The notes: generated from the letters alone by a model not told the origin. 64,000 nucleotides of DNA from Actinoplanes xinjiangensis (GCF_003148685.1 NZ_QGGR01000028.1:1-64000); one strand, 5' to 3'; positions 41,179-49,408 are shown, numbered from the stretch's first letter. Numbers and translations: made by a program.

Positions 41179-41598
41179 TTAGGAGGCGACGGTCACGGTC
41201 CATCCGAGGCTGTTGCAGCCCGGACAGTACAGGAACGGCCTCGTTTCGTTGTCGCCCTGCCACGGCACGATCGCCCCCTGGGACAACTTCACCTTGCCTC
41301 CGCCACGGCACAGCTCGCAGGTCGTCGCGAACTGCGGCCTCGATGGCCGCAGGTCGGTGAGTTCCGGATAATTCTCGGCAGCCCGGGCGAGCGCGAAGTC
41401 GCGTTCGCCCGGGTCGGCCGGCCGCAACGGGCCGTCCTCCAGGTCGTCGATGAGGAGGTCACCGGCCGGGCTCAGGTAAGAGACCTGTCCGAAGTTGTTG
41501 AAAAGCGGTAAGTACCCTTCCCGGGCGCAGCCGCTGCGCCAGTCGGCCGCCTGTGACGCTTCCACGATCAGCCGATCGATCAATTCAGGGTTCGTCAT
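41179..41598 (-). CDS. Small zinc-ribbon-like hypothetical protein
   Basis: 139 residues. The N-terminus (MTNPELIDRLIVEASQAADWRSG) is helical. The C-terminal half has TTCELCRGGGKVKLSQG and LYCPGCNSLGWTV, a CxxC...CxxC pair suited to one zinc ion in a rubredoxin-like or DnaJ-like knuckle. Soluble. It precedes the six-TM gene by 11 nt. Family not recognised. Confidence 0.75.
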   Translation of the reverse strand: MTNPELIDRLIVEASQAADWRSGCAREGYLPLFNNFGQVSYLSPAGDLLIDDLEDGPLRPADPGERDFALARAAENYPELTDLRPSRPQFATTCELCRGGGKVKLSQGAIVPWQGDNETRPFLYCPGCNSLGWTVTVAS

Positions 41599-41723
41599 GG
41601 GCGCAGCGTATTGAGCAGAGGCCAGCGCACGGCACCGTCAGTACGGGCGCCGGCCTGCCGGTGAAGGGATGTGCGACCTTCTAGGGTGAGGGGCCCCGAT
41701 CGCCCACGCCAGGAAGAGAACGC

Positions 41724-42827
41724 ATGCCATCCGCCGACGAACTCATCGGCCTGCCGGCCGTCGACGACCTGATCAGCGCTATCCGGACCGCCGCCCCCGG
41801 CGCCGACCTGGCCTCCCTGCGGGCGGCCCGCTCCCGGATCGCGCCGCTGGCGTTGCGGGAACGCGCCGACCTGCTGCGCGATGCGCTGCTCACCGACCTG
41901 CCCGGGGACTACGCCGCACTGGACCGGACGGTACGCCACGCCCGCGACCATGCCCCGCAGTTCACCGGCTGGCTGATCTGGCCGGTCACCGGCGCCGTCG
42001 CCACCCGCGCGGTGCAGGACGGCGGCACGGCCGCGTTCGACGGTGCGATGGCGTTGCTCGCCGATCTGACCGGGCGTCTCACCGCGGAATTCGCGATCCG
42101 GACACTGCTGCGGCACGACCTCGACCGGGCCCTCGGCATCATCACCGGCTGGACCGCGTCGGCCGACACCGACGTACGCCGGCTCGCCTCCGAAGGCACC
42201 CGCCCCTATCTGCCGTGGTCGACGAGAGTGCCGGGCATCCTGGCCCGTCCCGGCGTGACCGTGCCGATCCTGGACGCCCTCTACCGCGACGAGAGCGAAT
42301 ACGTACGCCGTTCGGTCGCCAACCACCTCAACGATCTCAGCCGCGACCATCCCGGACTCGTCGTCGACACCGCCCGCCGCTGGCTCGCCGACCCCGGCCC
42401 GGACACCGGACGGCTCGTCCGCCACGGACTGCGCACGCTCATCAAACGCGGCGACCCCGCGGCGCTGGGACTCCTCGGCTTCACTCCCGCCACCGTGGAG
42501 GTCGACGGGCCCCATCTGGACCGGACCACCGTCCCGGCCGGCGGCAGCGTCCGGTTCACCGCCGCGATCCGCAACACCGGCTCCGACCAGGCCAGACTCA
42601 CGATCGACTACATCGTTCACCACCGCAAGGCCAACGGCGGCCAGACCGGCAAGACCTTCAAGCTCACCACCCGCGTCCTCGCCCCGGGAGAACAGATCAC
42701 GGTGGTACGGGAGCATTCGTTCCGCCCGATCACGACACGCCGCTACCACCCGGGCATGCACGCGATCTCACTACAGATCAACGGAACCGAGTCGGCCCGC
42801 GCCGACTTCGAACTCGACGGCGCCTGA
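41724..42827 (+). CDS. DNA alkylation repair protein, AlkC-like
   Basis: 367 residues. Residues 1-255 are HEAT-like helical repeats (IAPLALRERADLLRDALLTDLP, FAIRTLLRHDLDRALGIITGW, VRRLASEGTRPYLPW, YVRRSVANHLNDLSRDHPGLVVD), the fold of AlkC/AlkD glycosylases that remove 3-methyladenine. Residues 260-367 form an Ig-like beta domain (VDGPHLDRTTVPAGGSVRFTAAIRNTGS, HAISLQINGTESARADFEL), found on a subset of AlkC proteins. gaggaagaga-type purines precede ATG 41724. Monocistronic. Confidence 0.87.
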   Translation: MPSADELIGLPAVDDLISAIRTAAPGADLASLRAARSRIAPLALRERADLLRDALLTDLPGDYAALDRTVRHARDHAPQFTGWLIWPVTGAVATRAVQDGGTAAFDGAMALLADLTGRLTAEFAIRTLLRHDLDRALGIITGWTASADTDVRRLASEGTRPYLPWSTRVPGILARPGVTVPILDALYRDESEYVRRSVANHLNDLSRDHPGLVVDTARRWLADPGPDTGRLVRHGLRTLIKRGDPAALGLLGFTPATVEVDGPHLDRTTVPAGGSVRFTAAIRNTGSDQARLTIDYIVHHRKANGGQTGKTFKLTTRVLAPGEQITVVREHSFRPITTRRYHPGMHAISLQINGTESARADFELDGA

Positions 42828-42986
42828 CGGTCCGGTCACCCGTTCGCCTTCATTCCCACTGCCTCGATCATCGATGAGAACGCCACCGATTGGACGACCC
42901 CCAATGCGCGACTGTCAGTAGCGCGCATTTCCCCTACGTTCATTGAGGTACGCAACGACATCGATTGAGCGATCAAGGATGAATGT

Positions 42987-44162
42987 ATGGCCTCGGGCAC
43001 CCGGACCGCTCCACGGCATCGCGCAACAGGCGCCCCCATCCAGCGGGTTCCCGGCGAGTACACCAGGCGGGTGGGAGTAGACCAGACCAGGTTGCAGATC
43101 GCGGCCATCGTGCCCGCCTACAACGAGGGCGACGCCATCGCGGCCACCATCGCCTCGCTGCGGCAGCAGACCCGGCAGCCCGACCTGATCGTGGTCGTAC
43201 CGAACAACTGCACCGACGACACCGCCGACGCCGCACGACTGGCCGGTGCCCAGGTCATGGAGTACCCCGGACGGAACCCGGACAAGAAGGCCGGTGCGAT
43301 CAACTACGCGCTCGATCGCCTCGAACCGCACCTCGGCGATCCGTGGAACTGGGCGATGCTCGTCATGGACGCCGACACCACCCTGTCGCCGGGCTTCCTG
43401 GAGGTCGCCGAGAAGCACCTCATCGCCGGCGTCGGCGGGGTCGGCGGCACCTTCGCCGGGCGCCAGTGCCGGAGCGTGCTCGGCTACCTGCAACGCATGG
43501 AATACCACCGCTACGGCAAGGTCGCCGAACGTCTGAACAGCCGGGCCTTCGTACTGACCGGCACCGGCACCCTGTTCTCGTACGGTGCCCTGCTCGACGT
43601 GCGCGCCCAGCGGCGGTCCGGCCGGCTGCTGCCGGACGGCTGGTCGTTCTACGACACGCACAGCCTCACCGAGGACAACGAGCTGACGTTCGCCCTCCAG
43701 ACGTGCGGCTACCAGGTGCTGTCCCCGCAGGGCATGTGGGCGACCACCGACGTGATGGAGACCGTCCCGAAGCTGGTCGGTCAGCGGGAACGCTGGTACC
43801 TCGGCGCGATGCGCAACATCGCCCAGTACGGGCGCCGCATGCCGTTCCACATGCGATGGGTGTACTGGCGCCAGCAGGCCGGGCTGCTCGTCTCCGCGCT
43901 CATCGCCGCGATCTACCTGCTGGCCCTGACGGTGTCGCTGGTGTGGATGGGTGGTGTCGACTTCGCCTGGTACTGGACGGTGCCGTCGCTGGTGCTGCTG
44001 GCCGAGCGGGTGTGGTCGGTGTGGGCGATGGGCTGGCGCGCCCGCCTCTATGCCGCCCTGTTCGTTCCGGAGCAGCTGTACACGCTGCTGCTGACGTTCA
44101 TCTACAGCAAAGCCCTGGCCTCGTTCGTACGCGGCAAGAAGGGCTCCTGGTCGGCGACCTGA
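42987..44162 (+). CDS. Processive family-2 glycosyltransferase, membrane-bound
   Basis: 391 residues. GT2 catalytic domain: IAAIVPAYNEGDAIAATIASL, LVMDADTTLSPGF (DxD-like), FVLTGTGTLFSYGALLDV, LTEDNELTFAL (catalytic base region) and LVGQRERWYLG (Q-x-x-R-W, the mark of processive enzymes such as cellulose, chitin or hyaluronan synthases). Three or four TM segments follow (LLVSALIAAIYLLALTVSLVW, WTVPSLVLLAERVWSVWAMG, LFVPEQLYTLLLTFIYSKAL). It lacks the N-terminal TM pair. caaggatg precedes ATG 42987. Coupled with the next gene; likely makes or exports an envelope polysaccharide. Confidence 0.9.
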   Translation: MASGTRTAPRHRATGAPIQRVPGEYTRRVGVDQTRLQIAAIVPAYNEGDAIAATIASLRQQTRQPDLIVVVPNNCTDDTADAARLAGAQVMEYPGRNPDKKAGAINYALDRLEPHLGDPWNWAMLVMDADTTLSPGFLEVAEKHLIAGVGGVGGTFAGRQCRSVLGYLQRMEYHRYGKVAERLNSRAFVLTGTGTLFSYGALLDVRAQRRSGRLLPDGWSFYDTHSLTEDNELTFALQTCGYQVLSPQGMWATTDVMETVPKLVGQRERWYLGAMRNIAQYGRRMPFHMRWVYWRQQAGLLVSALIAAIYLLALTVSLVWMGGVDFAWYWTVPSLVLLAERVWSVWAMGWRARLYAALFVPEQLYTLLLTFIYSKALASFVRGKKGSWSAT

Positions 44163-44196
44163 GCCGGCCGGTTCTCATTGAAGGAGTGAAGAGTTC

Positions 44197-44433
44197 GTGT
44201 ATCAGTCTATGCTGCCCGTCACCGGTGCCGGTCTCGCGATCGGCGGCATCGTGGTGACCCTGATGAACATGGTGTGGCTCGGTATCGCCGTGGTGGTGAT
44301 CGGCGGCATGCTGATCACCCTGTCCAAGTTCGGGCCGCGGGTGGCGATCGAGCCGATGGCCGTGGGTGTTCACAGCAGCAGGTTCCGGCTCACGGTGAAC
44401 GGCCGCCCCGTTTCGTGGCCCCGGTCCCGGTAG
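44197..44433 (+). CDS. Small two-TM membrane protein, partner of the glycosyltransferase
   Basis: 78 residues. Two hydrophobic segments (VTGAGLAIGGIVVTLMNMVWLGIAVVVIGGMLITL) are joined by a very short turn and followed by a basic tail. It starts 34 nt after the glycosyltransferase with a strong RBS (gaaggag) before GTG 44197, so it is translated from the same transcript. A role as accessory subunit or membrane organiser of the synthase is inferred from position only. Confidence 0.75.
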   Translation: MYQSMLPVTGAGLAIGGIVVTLMNMVWLGIAVVVIGGMLITLSKFGPRVAIEPMAVGVHSSRFRLTVNGRPVSWPRSR

Positions 44434-44444
44434 CCGTCGCTCGT

Positions 44445-44457
44445 TATCGTTTCGCCC
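44445..44457 (+). promoter_or_regulatory. Probable leaderless promoter of the methyltransferase gene
   Basis: tatcgt at 44445-44450 stands 7 nt before GTG 44458. Confidence 0.4.
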
Positions 44458-44892
44458 GTGCCGGTTTCAGTGTCGCCTCGCCTCCTCGCCGTCGTGAATG
44501 CTCTTCCGCTGAAGCCGTACTCCCGGGTCCTGGAGATCGGATGCGGGCCCGGAGCGGCCGCGCGGGAGGTGGCGGCCCGCCTCGACACCGGTCACATCCT
44601 GGCCGTCGACCGTTCGGCGACGGCCATCGCCCAGGCCACGGCCGGGGCGGCGCAGGCCATCGCGGCGGGGCGCATGAGCGTACGCCAGGTGGCGGCGGAG
44701 GACTTCGTCCTGGAGGCCGGGGAGCAGCCGTACGACCTTGTCTTCGCCATCCGTGTCGGCGGCCTGGACGGGCGGCATCCCGGCGTGGGCCGGCTGATAC
44801 TGCGCCGCCTCGCCGCCGCCACCACGGCGGATGCCCGCCTGTTCATCGACGGTGGGAGCCCGCTGCGAGAGCTGCCGATCCCCCGCCCATGA
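44458..44892 (+). CDS. Small class I SAM-dependent methyltransferase
   Basis: 144 residues, short for the class. YSRVLEIGCGPGAAAREVAARL is motif I, ILAVDRSATAIAQATAG is motif II, VRQVAAEDFVLEAGEQPYDLVFAIRVGGLDG covers motifs III-IV. The C-terminal cap beyond strand 5 is missing or minimal (DARLFIDGGSPLRELPIPRP), so substrate binding must rely on the N-terminal region or a partner. Target unknown. Confidence 0.85.
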   Translation: MPVSVSPRLLAVVNALPLKPYSRVLEIGCGPGAAAREVAARLDTGHILAVDRSATAIAQATAGAAQAIAAGRMSVRQVAAEDFVLEAGEQPYDLVFAIRVGGLDGRHPGVGRLILRRLAAATTADARLFIDGGSPLRELPIPRP

Positions 44893-44916
44893 ACCATCAG
44901 CAGGTCGCGGGGGTGC

Positions 44917-45870
44917 CTATGCCGCCGACAGCATCAGGCGGATCCCGGTATTGCGGTATCCCGATTCGCGGAAGGCCGCGGCCATCGGGAAGTTCGCCGT
45001 GTCCGTGGTCGCGGTGATCCGTTCGGCGCCCCGGCTCGCGTGGCTACGGGTGATCGCGGCGAGGATGATCCGCGCGTACCCTCGCCCTCGCATTTCGGGT
45101 ACCACACCGAGGTACCCGACGTTCGGGTGGTACGACGTCGCGGAGGGAATCGCCAGACCGGCCAGCGCGCCGTCCGGCTGATACGCCACCCGCCACCAGT
45201 CGCGCTCGCCTGGTGCGCTGAGATAGAAGTCCATCTCATGCCGGGCCACCTCGTCCGCACTCGTCCGTGCGCGCATCTTGCGGGTCTCGTCATCGAGACT
45301 GCCGTCACCGATGCGGCGGAAGACCTCGAGCATCTTCTCGTCGTCCGGCTCCGCCACGAAGACGAGCCGATCGTCCGCCTCCGGCACACCGCAGGCCGGC
45401 GTCCACTCGAACTGCAGCCGCTCCACCGCATGCGTGAAGCCGACTGCCGCGGCGGCATCCCGGCGCCATGCCACCGCGTCACGGGTGGCCGGATCGGACC
45501 GCCAGTCGTTTCGCAGATTCATCCGGAATGCCTCCGGTGACAGGTCGCCGTGCTCCCGGAAGCGCCGATGCGCGGCGACGAGCAGGCGCGCGGCCAGGCC
45601 GGCCCGATCGGGGACGGCGGGATCCGTCCATAGGCAGTCGAGCAGCAGCGGCCGGGCCCCGTCCGGCCGGCCCCACCACACCGCTCGGGCCGCGATACGG
45701 CCCTCGTTCTCGGCGACCCAGGTCCATTCCGGGCGGAATGTCCGCCGGGCCATTTCCGCCCGGTACCGTTCCGCCGAGACGAAGCCGACCGGTTCCCGCG
45801 CGATGACCGCCTCGATCCGGTTGAGGGCGTCAACCCGGAGGTCCTCGGCGTGAAGGCTGCCGAGGTTCAC
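44917..45870 (-). CDS. Double-GNAT acetyltransferase-like protein
   Basis: 317 residues. The C-terminal half is a standard GNAT domain: LAIPSATSYHPNVGYLGVVPEMRGRGYARIILAAITRSH includes the acetyl-CoA loop MRGRGYA, and ITATTDTANFPMAAAFRESGYRNTG is the last strand/helix. The N-terminal half (FRPEWTWVAENEGRIAARAVWWG, LDCLWTDPAVPDRAGLAARLLVAAHRRF) looks like a degenerate second GNAT domain lacking the loop. Such two-domain GNATs resemble mycothiol synthase in layout, but substrate is unknown. GTG 45870. Confidence 0.83.
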   Translation of the reverse strand: MNLGSLHAEDLRVDALNRIEAVIAREPVGFVSAERYRAEMARRTFRPEWTWVAENEGRIAARAVWWGRPDGARPLLLDCLWTDPAVPDRAGLAARLLVAAHRRFREHGDLSPEAFRMNLRNDWRSDPATRDAVAWRRDAAAAVGFTHAVERLQFEWTPACGVPEADDRLVFVAEPDDEKMLEVFRRIGDGSLDDETRKMRARTSADEVARHEMDFYLSAPGERDWWRVAYQPDGALAGLAIPSATSYHPNVGYLGVVPEMRGRGYARIILAAITRSHASRGAERITATTDTANFPMAAAFRESGYRNTGIRLMLSAA

Positions 45871-46021
45871 GTCGCCTCGGTCGGCCGGATTGACAGATCA
45901 GACATGTCGGTGAGTATGCGCTGTTGATCCTGGGGCCGACTCGCCGGTCGTCACGGTGACGTGACTAGCGCCGGTCGCCTCATGGCTACGTCCCGGACGC
46001 CCGCCCGAGGAGATCGCCGCC

Positions 46022-46264
46022 GTGCTCGGTGCGGACCTGCCCGCGGCCGCCTGGTCCGGCGTGGGCGAAGAACCGGTGGTCGTGTCCCTGCTGGATCCCG
46101 GAAGCCCGGTCGTCGAGTTCGGTTCCATCGCGGAGCTGGTGACCGTCACCAACACCTGCTTCGCCCGGGCGGTGTACGCGTTGGACGACAGCGGCCTACT
46201 GGACCTGGTCGATGCCGCGGGTTACGACACCATCTACGAGGAGATCACCGGTCGGCCGGTGTGA
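46022..46264 (+). CDS. Short hypothetical protein, possibly an N-terminally truncated remnant
   Basis: 80 residues from GTG 46022. The frame is open back to 45965 (…RPGRPPEEIAAVLGADLPAAAW), and the sequence before the GTG continues the protein-like pattern, so the gene may begin with a rarer codon or be the 3' end of a longer lost gene. FGSIAELVTVTNTCFARAVYALDDSGLLDLVDAAGYDTIYEEITGRPV reads as a compact alpha/beta fold. No TM segment. Not recognised. Confidence 0.5.
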   Translation: MLGADLPAAAWSGVGEEPVVVSLLDPGSPVVEFGSIAELVTVTNTCFARAVYALDDSGLLDLVDAAGYDTIYEEITGRPV

Positions 46265-46306
46265 CGTCGGCAGATCCGGCTGGCAGGCCTTTGCGATCAT
46301 GCGGTC

Positions 46307-46795
46307 ATGTGCCCATGGGCTGAACCGTACGAGGTACACCGCGACCACACGACATTCACCTTGTTCCTGGCGTTCCTGGCTCTGATCATGGTCGGTGTCT
46401 TCGTCGCGGAGGCGCGGGAACCGCACCTCGGATGGCTCGTCCCCCCGGCCGGTCTCGTCGTCGCCGGCGTGTATGCCTGGCGGATATCGACCGTCGGCGT
46501 GGCCGTCAACGACCATGGTGTCCGGCTCAGGATGGTGCTGTGGACCCGCGTCATTCCCTGGTCGCAGGTGGAGCGGGCCTGGGTCGGGCCGGCTCGCCGC
46601 CAGTCGGCCGAGGCGATGTGGATCACGGTCCGCAAGCCCGGTGAGCCGGAGCGGCGCGACGTCGAGACGCTTCTCTGGTTGCAGGGCGCCAAGGACTGGA
46701 GCATCTCACGCAACGCCGTGCCCCTCAGCCCGGCCGGGATGGCGCACGTCGTCGAGCTGATCAACCAGAGGACCCGCGACCTCACCCCCAGGTGA
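46307..46795 (+). CDS. Two-TM protein with bacterial PH-like domain
   Basis: 162 residues. Two TM segments (FTLFLAFLALIMVGVFVA, LGWLVPPAGLVVAGVYAW) precede a soluble beta domain (VAVNDHGVRLRMVLWTRVIPWSQVERAWVGPAR) of the bacterial PH type, in which the phrase I-PW-S-x-V is characteristic. This layout is common in actinobacterial membrane proteins of unknown role. The last 90 nt overlap, on the opposite strand, the 3' end of the MarR gene at 46706. Confidence 0.72.
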   Translation: MCPWAEPYEVHRDHTTFTLFLAFLALIMVGVFVAEAREPHLGWLVPPAGLVVAGVYAWRISTVGVAVNDHGVRLRMVLWTRVIPWSQVERAWVGPARRQSAEAMWITVRKPGEPERRDVETLLWLQGAKDWSISRNAVPLSPAGMAHVVELINQRTRDLTPR

Positions 46796-47230
46796 CGTCG
46801 GGGTGCCGTCCCGGTCGGTCATCGCCCTGGTCAACAGGTGGTGCAGCTGGTCCTGTTCGGTGCTGGTCAGCCGGGCCAGCGGAGTACGGGTGGTCGCGGC
46901 GTGCACCAGTCGCTCCCGTGCCGTACGCCCGTCGGTGGTGAGGTGCAGCGCCTTGGCCCGCCGGTCGCCGGCGGCCGCCTCGCGGGTCGTGTAGCCGAGC
47001 TGTTCCAGCCGGTCCGCCAGGAACGTCACGGTCGACGGGTCGCACTGCAGCCGGGCCGCCATCTGCCGCATCGTGGGGGCCGGCAGGGCCGGGTCGAGTT
47101 GCCACAGGGCGTCGGCCAGGGCGTGGGTGAGCTTGAGCTCGCCGAGCACGTCCAGGATTGCGGTGTTGGTGGCGCCGTCCATGGCGTGCACCAGCCGCAG
47201 CAGTCGGTAGGTCGAGGCTTCGCTTCCCAC
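46706..47230 (-). CDS. MarR-family regulator controlling the dioxygenase locus
   Basis: 174 residues from GTG 47230. VLGELKLTHALADALWQLDPAL leads into the winged helix (PTMRQMAARLQCDPSTVTFLADRLEQLGYTTREAAAGDRRAKALHLTTDGRTARERL), a full MarR motif with recognition helix CDPSTVTFLADRLE and wing GDRRAKALHLT. The C-terminal 30 residues run antisense through the PH-domain gene and look like read-through. It diverges from the intradiol dioxygenase, and three operator-like sites lie between them, so it probably represses both. Confidence 0.85.
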   Translation of the reverse strand: MGSEASTYRLLRLVHAMDGATNTAILDVLGELKLTHALADALWQLDPALPAPTMRQMAARLQCDPSTVTFLADRLEQLGYTTREAAAGDRRAKALHLTTDGRTARERLVHAATTRTPLARLTSTEQDQLHHLLTRAMTDRDGTPTSPGGEVAGPLVDQLDDVRHPGRAEGHGVA

Positions 47231-47243
47231 CGCACCCAATTTA

Positions 47244-47312
47244 CTTGGGCACTCCAAGCTTGACAACTCCAAGCATTCTCCTCCACGATCGACTAAGCTT
47301 GGACACTCCAAG
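47244..47312. promoter_or_regulatory. Three-site MarR operator between regulator and dioxygenase
   Basis: Two near-identical inverted repeats, cttgg-gcact-ccaag (47244-47258) and cttgg-acact-ccaag (47298-47312), flank a third, gcttg-acaactc-caagc (47258-47274). The outer sites are 54 bp apart, about five helical turns. The right site ends 23 nt before the chosen dioxygenase start. It fits cooperative repression by the divergent MarR protein. Confidence 0.75.
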
Positions 47313-47335
47313 CAATGGCGACGGGAGACCCACCG

Positions 47336-48034
47336 ATGCGCGACACCCTGCGCCGCCGCATCCTGACGACGGTGCTGCGCCGCATCGACAACCGGGCCGA
47401 CATCCAGCGGGCCGCCCGCCTCGACGCGGACCAGGCCACGGCGCACCAGGGCAACGGCCCGTACTACGTACCCGGATCGCCGCACCGCCGCGACATCCGC
47501 GAGGGACGCGACGGCGTACCACTGCTGCTGCGCCTCCGCACCGTGCGGACCGGCACCCTCGCACCGCTGACCGGCGCGACCGTGGAGATCTGGCACTGCG
47601 ACGCGGACGGCATCTACTCCGGCTACCAGCGGTACGGCGCCGACCGCTTCCCCGCACTGGTCTCACTGACACTGCGCCGGTTCCGGCCCACCGACACCGC
47701 GACCTTCCTGCGCGGCCGGCAGACCACCGACGACGACGGGTACGCCGATTTCCAGACCATCGTGCCCGGCTGGTACACGCCGCGGACCCTGCACATCCAC
47801 GTCCGCGTCAGCCGGGCCGGCACCGCCCTGCTCGGCACCGAACTGTATTTCCCCGACGACTTCGCCCAGCACATCGCATCGCTGCCGCCGTACGCCGCCC
47901 GCGGCCGCAGCCCGTACGTCAACGACCACGACGTGGAGATCCGGCTCGCCAAGGGATCCCCCGGCAGCTGGCCCACCCTCCATCCCGCCGGCGACGGCCA
48001 CCGCGCCGACATCACCCTGCAGATCCGCCACTGA
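47336..48034 (+). CDS. Intradiol ring-cleavage dioxygenase
   Basis: 232 residues. The non-haem Fe(III) site is visible: EIWHCDADGIYSGY supplies the first Tyr, and PGWYTPRTLHIHVRV supplies the second Tyr and both His ligands. An N-terminal helix bundle (about 1-60, RRRILTTVLRRIDNRADIQRAARLD) and GPYYVPGSPHRRDIREG precede the core. Small extracellular-type intradiol enzymes of this length cleave catechol or hydroxyquinol-like rings; the substrate is open. ATG 47336 with gggaga is preferred because ATG 47315 lies 2 nt from the operator. Followed by an SDR gene after 13 nt. Confidence 0.88.
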   Translation: MRDTLRRRILTTVLRRIDNRADIQRAARLDADQATAHQGNGPYYVPGSPHRRDIREGRDGVPLLLRLRTVRTGTLAPLTGATVEIWHCDADGIYSGYQRYGADRFPALVSLTLRRFRPTDTATFLRGRQTTDDDGYADFQTIVPGWYTPRTLHIHVRVSRAGTALLGTELYFPDDFAQHIASLPPYAARGRSPYVNDHDVEIRLAKGSPGSWPTLHPAGDGHRADITLQIRH

Positions 48035-48047
48035 CCAGGAGCGATCC

Positions 48048-48926
48048 ATGAACGCACCCACCGCCGTCATCACCGGCGCGGCAGGCGGCCTCGGCCACGC
48101 CACCGCCCGGCGGCTTCTTGCCGCCGGCTTCGACGTCGTCGCCGTCACCCGCGACTCGCCCAGCGCCGCGGCGACCCGGCAGAGTCTCATCACCGAGGCC
48201 CCCGGCCGTACGGTCCAGGCCCTGCACGCCGACCTGGCCGACCACGACGCCGTACGGGCCCTGACGCACCGTCTGCATGAGGCCGTAGGCCGCGTCGATG
48301 TCCTGGTCAACAACGCCGGCGCCGCCTTCGCCGCCTACGCACCGACCGCCGACGGTGTGGAACGCACCCACGCCGTCAACCATCTGGCGCCGTTCCACCT
48401 CACGCATCTCCTGCTCGCCGGCGACCTGCTGGCACCGACCGCCCGCGTCATCACCATCTCCAGCGACCTGGTGAGCCGGGGACGACTGGACACCGACGAC
48501 CCCGATGTCACCGGCGTCACCTGGCGTGACCGCTACTCCCAGATGAACGTCTACGGCAGCGCGAAGCTGGCGGCCCTGCTCGCGACCACGGCGCTCGCCG
48601 CCCGGCTCCCGGCCGGCATGCACGCCTACAGCGCCAATCCCGGTGTCATCCGGACCGGCTTCAACACCAAGGCCGGTGGCCTGCTTAAACTCGCCGCCTC
48701 GGTCAGCAACCTGTTCGCCGGAAGCCCCGAAAAGGCGGCCGGCACACCGGTCGGGCTCGCCACCGCCATCACCGCGCCGCAGCCCAACGGAGGCCTGTTC
48801 GCCAAGGGCACCGTCGCGTCACCGCCGGCCACGGCCCTCGACCCGGCGCTGACCGCCCGGGTCTACGAACGCACCGCCACGGCCCTCGGCCTCACCGCCC
48901 TGCCACCGGTACGCACCGCCGCCTGA
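48048..48926 (+). CDS. Short-chain dehydrogenase/reductase
   Basis: 292 residues, classical-type SDR. Cofactor loop VITGAAGGLGHATARRLL (TGxxxGxG), DLADHDAV, VLVNNAGAAFAAYAP (NNAG), catalytic Ser in VITISSD and the YGSAK motif (Tyr-x-x-x-Lys). SANPGVIRTGF is the PG motif. The basic residue after strand 2 (TRDS) hints at NADP(H). RBS aggagcg precedes ATG 48048, 13 nt after the dioxygenase, so both belong to the MarR-controlled operon. It may act on the aromatic substrate or ring-opened product. Confidence 0.88.
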   Translation: MNAPTAVITGAAGGLGHATARRLLAAGFDVVAVTRDSPSAAATRQSLITEAPGRTVQALHADLADHDAVRALTHRLHEAVGRVDVLVNNAGAAFAAYAPTADGVERTHAVNHLAPFHLTHLLLAGDLLAPTARVITISSDLVSRGRLDTDDPDVTGVTWRDRYSQMNVYGSAKLAALLATTALAARLPAGMHAYSANPGVIRTGFNTKAGGLLKLAASVSNLFAGSPEKAAGTPVGLATAITAPQPNGGLFAKGTVASPPATALDPALTARVYERTATALGLTALPPVRTAA

Positions 48927-48977
48927 CCCGGACCGGGCAGTACCAGGTGGGAACGTTCCGTCGAAGGCGCGCTCCTT

Positions 48978-49025
48978 TAGGCTGGCGCCATGCCTGTGCG
49001 CGTCGAGGGCCACCGTGACGGGTGA
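48978..49025 (+). promoter_or_regulatory. Leaderless start with an 11-codon leader ORF overlapping the next gene
   Basis: taggct (48978-48983) lies 6 nt before ATG 48990, which opens MPVRVEGHRDG and stops at TGA 49023-49025. GTG 49015 of the next gene is inside this mini-ORF in another frame. Translation coupling or attenuation is possible, as is a simple one-base error fusing the two. Confidence 0.4.
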
Positions 49026-49383
49026 GTCCGCCTGGCCACTGGACAAGCTGTCCGCGCTCCGGCTCGGTAGGCGCCTGGCGATCGAGGTACCGGCCACCAG
49101 ACCGGAACGGCGCGCCTTCGTCGACATCACACCGGGCCGAGTCGCCGCTGACGCACAGGCGCTCCGCGAGGGATGGACCCACGGAAGCACCGGCCGGTCC
49201 TTCAAGGTCGAGCACTGGGAGTACGACGCCGACCTGATCGACGGATACGACTACGACATCGGCGCCGTGCTGCTGCGCAGCGCCGTCGCGGTCGACGAAG
49301 CCGAACTCCTGGCGGTGCTGGCGGAATGGCAGCTCGATCCGAACCAGTTCCACTACGCCTGGGACACCGCCGAACCTCGGTAG
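49015..49383 (+). CDS. Hypothetical protein
   Basis: 122 residues, acidic and soluble. SALRLGRRLAIEVPATRPERRAFVDITPGRVAADAQALREGW is followed by SFKVEHWEYDADLIDGYDYDIGAVLLRSAVAVDEAELLAVLAEWQLDPNQFHYAWDT. The end (LAVLAEWQLDP..F.YAWDT) resembles small two-layer alpha/beta proteins of unknown function in actinomycetes. GTG 49015 is preceded by an overlapping mini-ORF that may drive its translation. No neighbour suggests a function. Confidence 0.65.
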   Translation: MTGESAWPLDKLSALRLGRRLAIEVPATRPERRAFVDITPGRVAADAQALREGWTHGSTGRSFKVEHWEYDADLIDGYDYDIGAVLLRSAVAVDEAELLAVLAEWQLDPNQFHYAWDTAEPR

Positions 49384-49408
49384 CGGCCGGACGGCTCGCG
49401 GTACGGGG

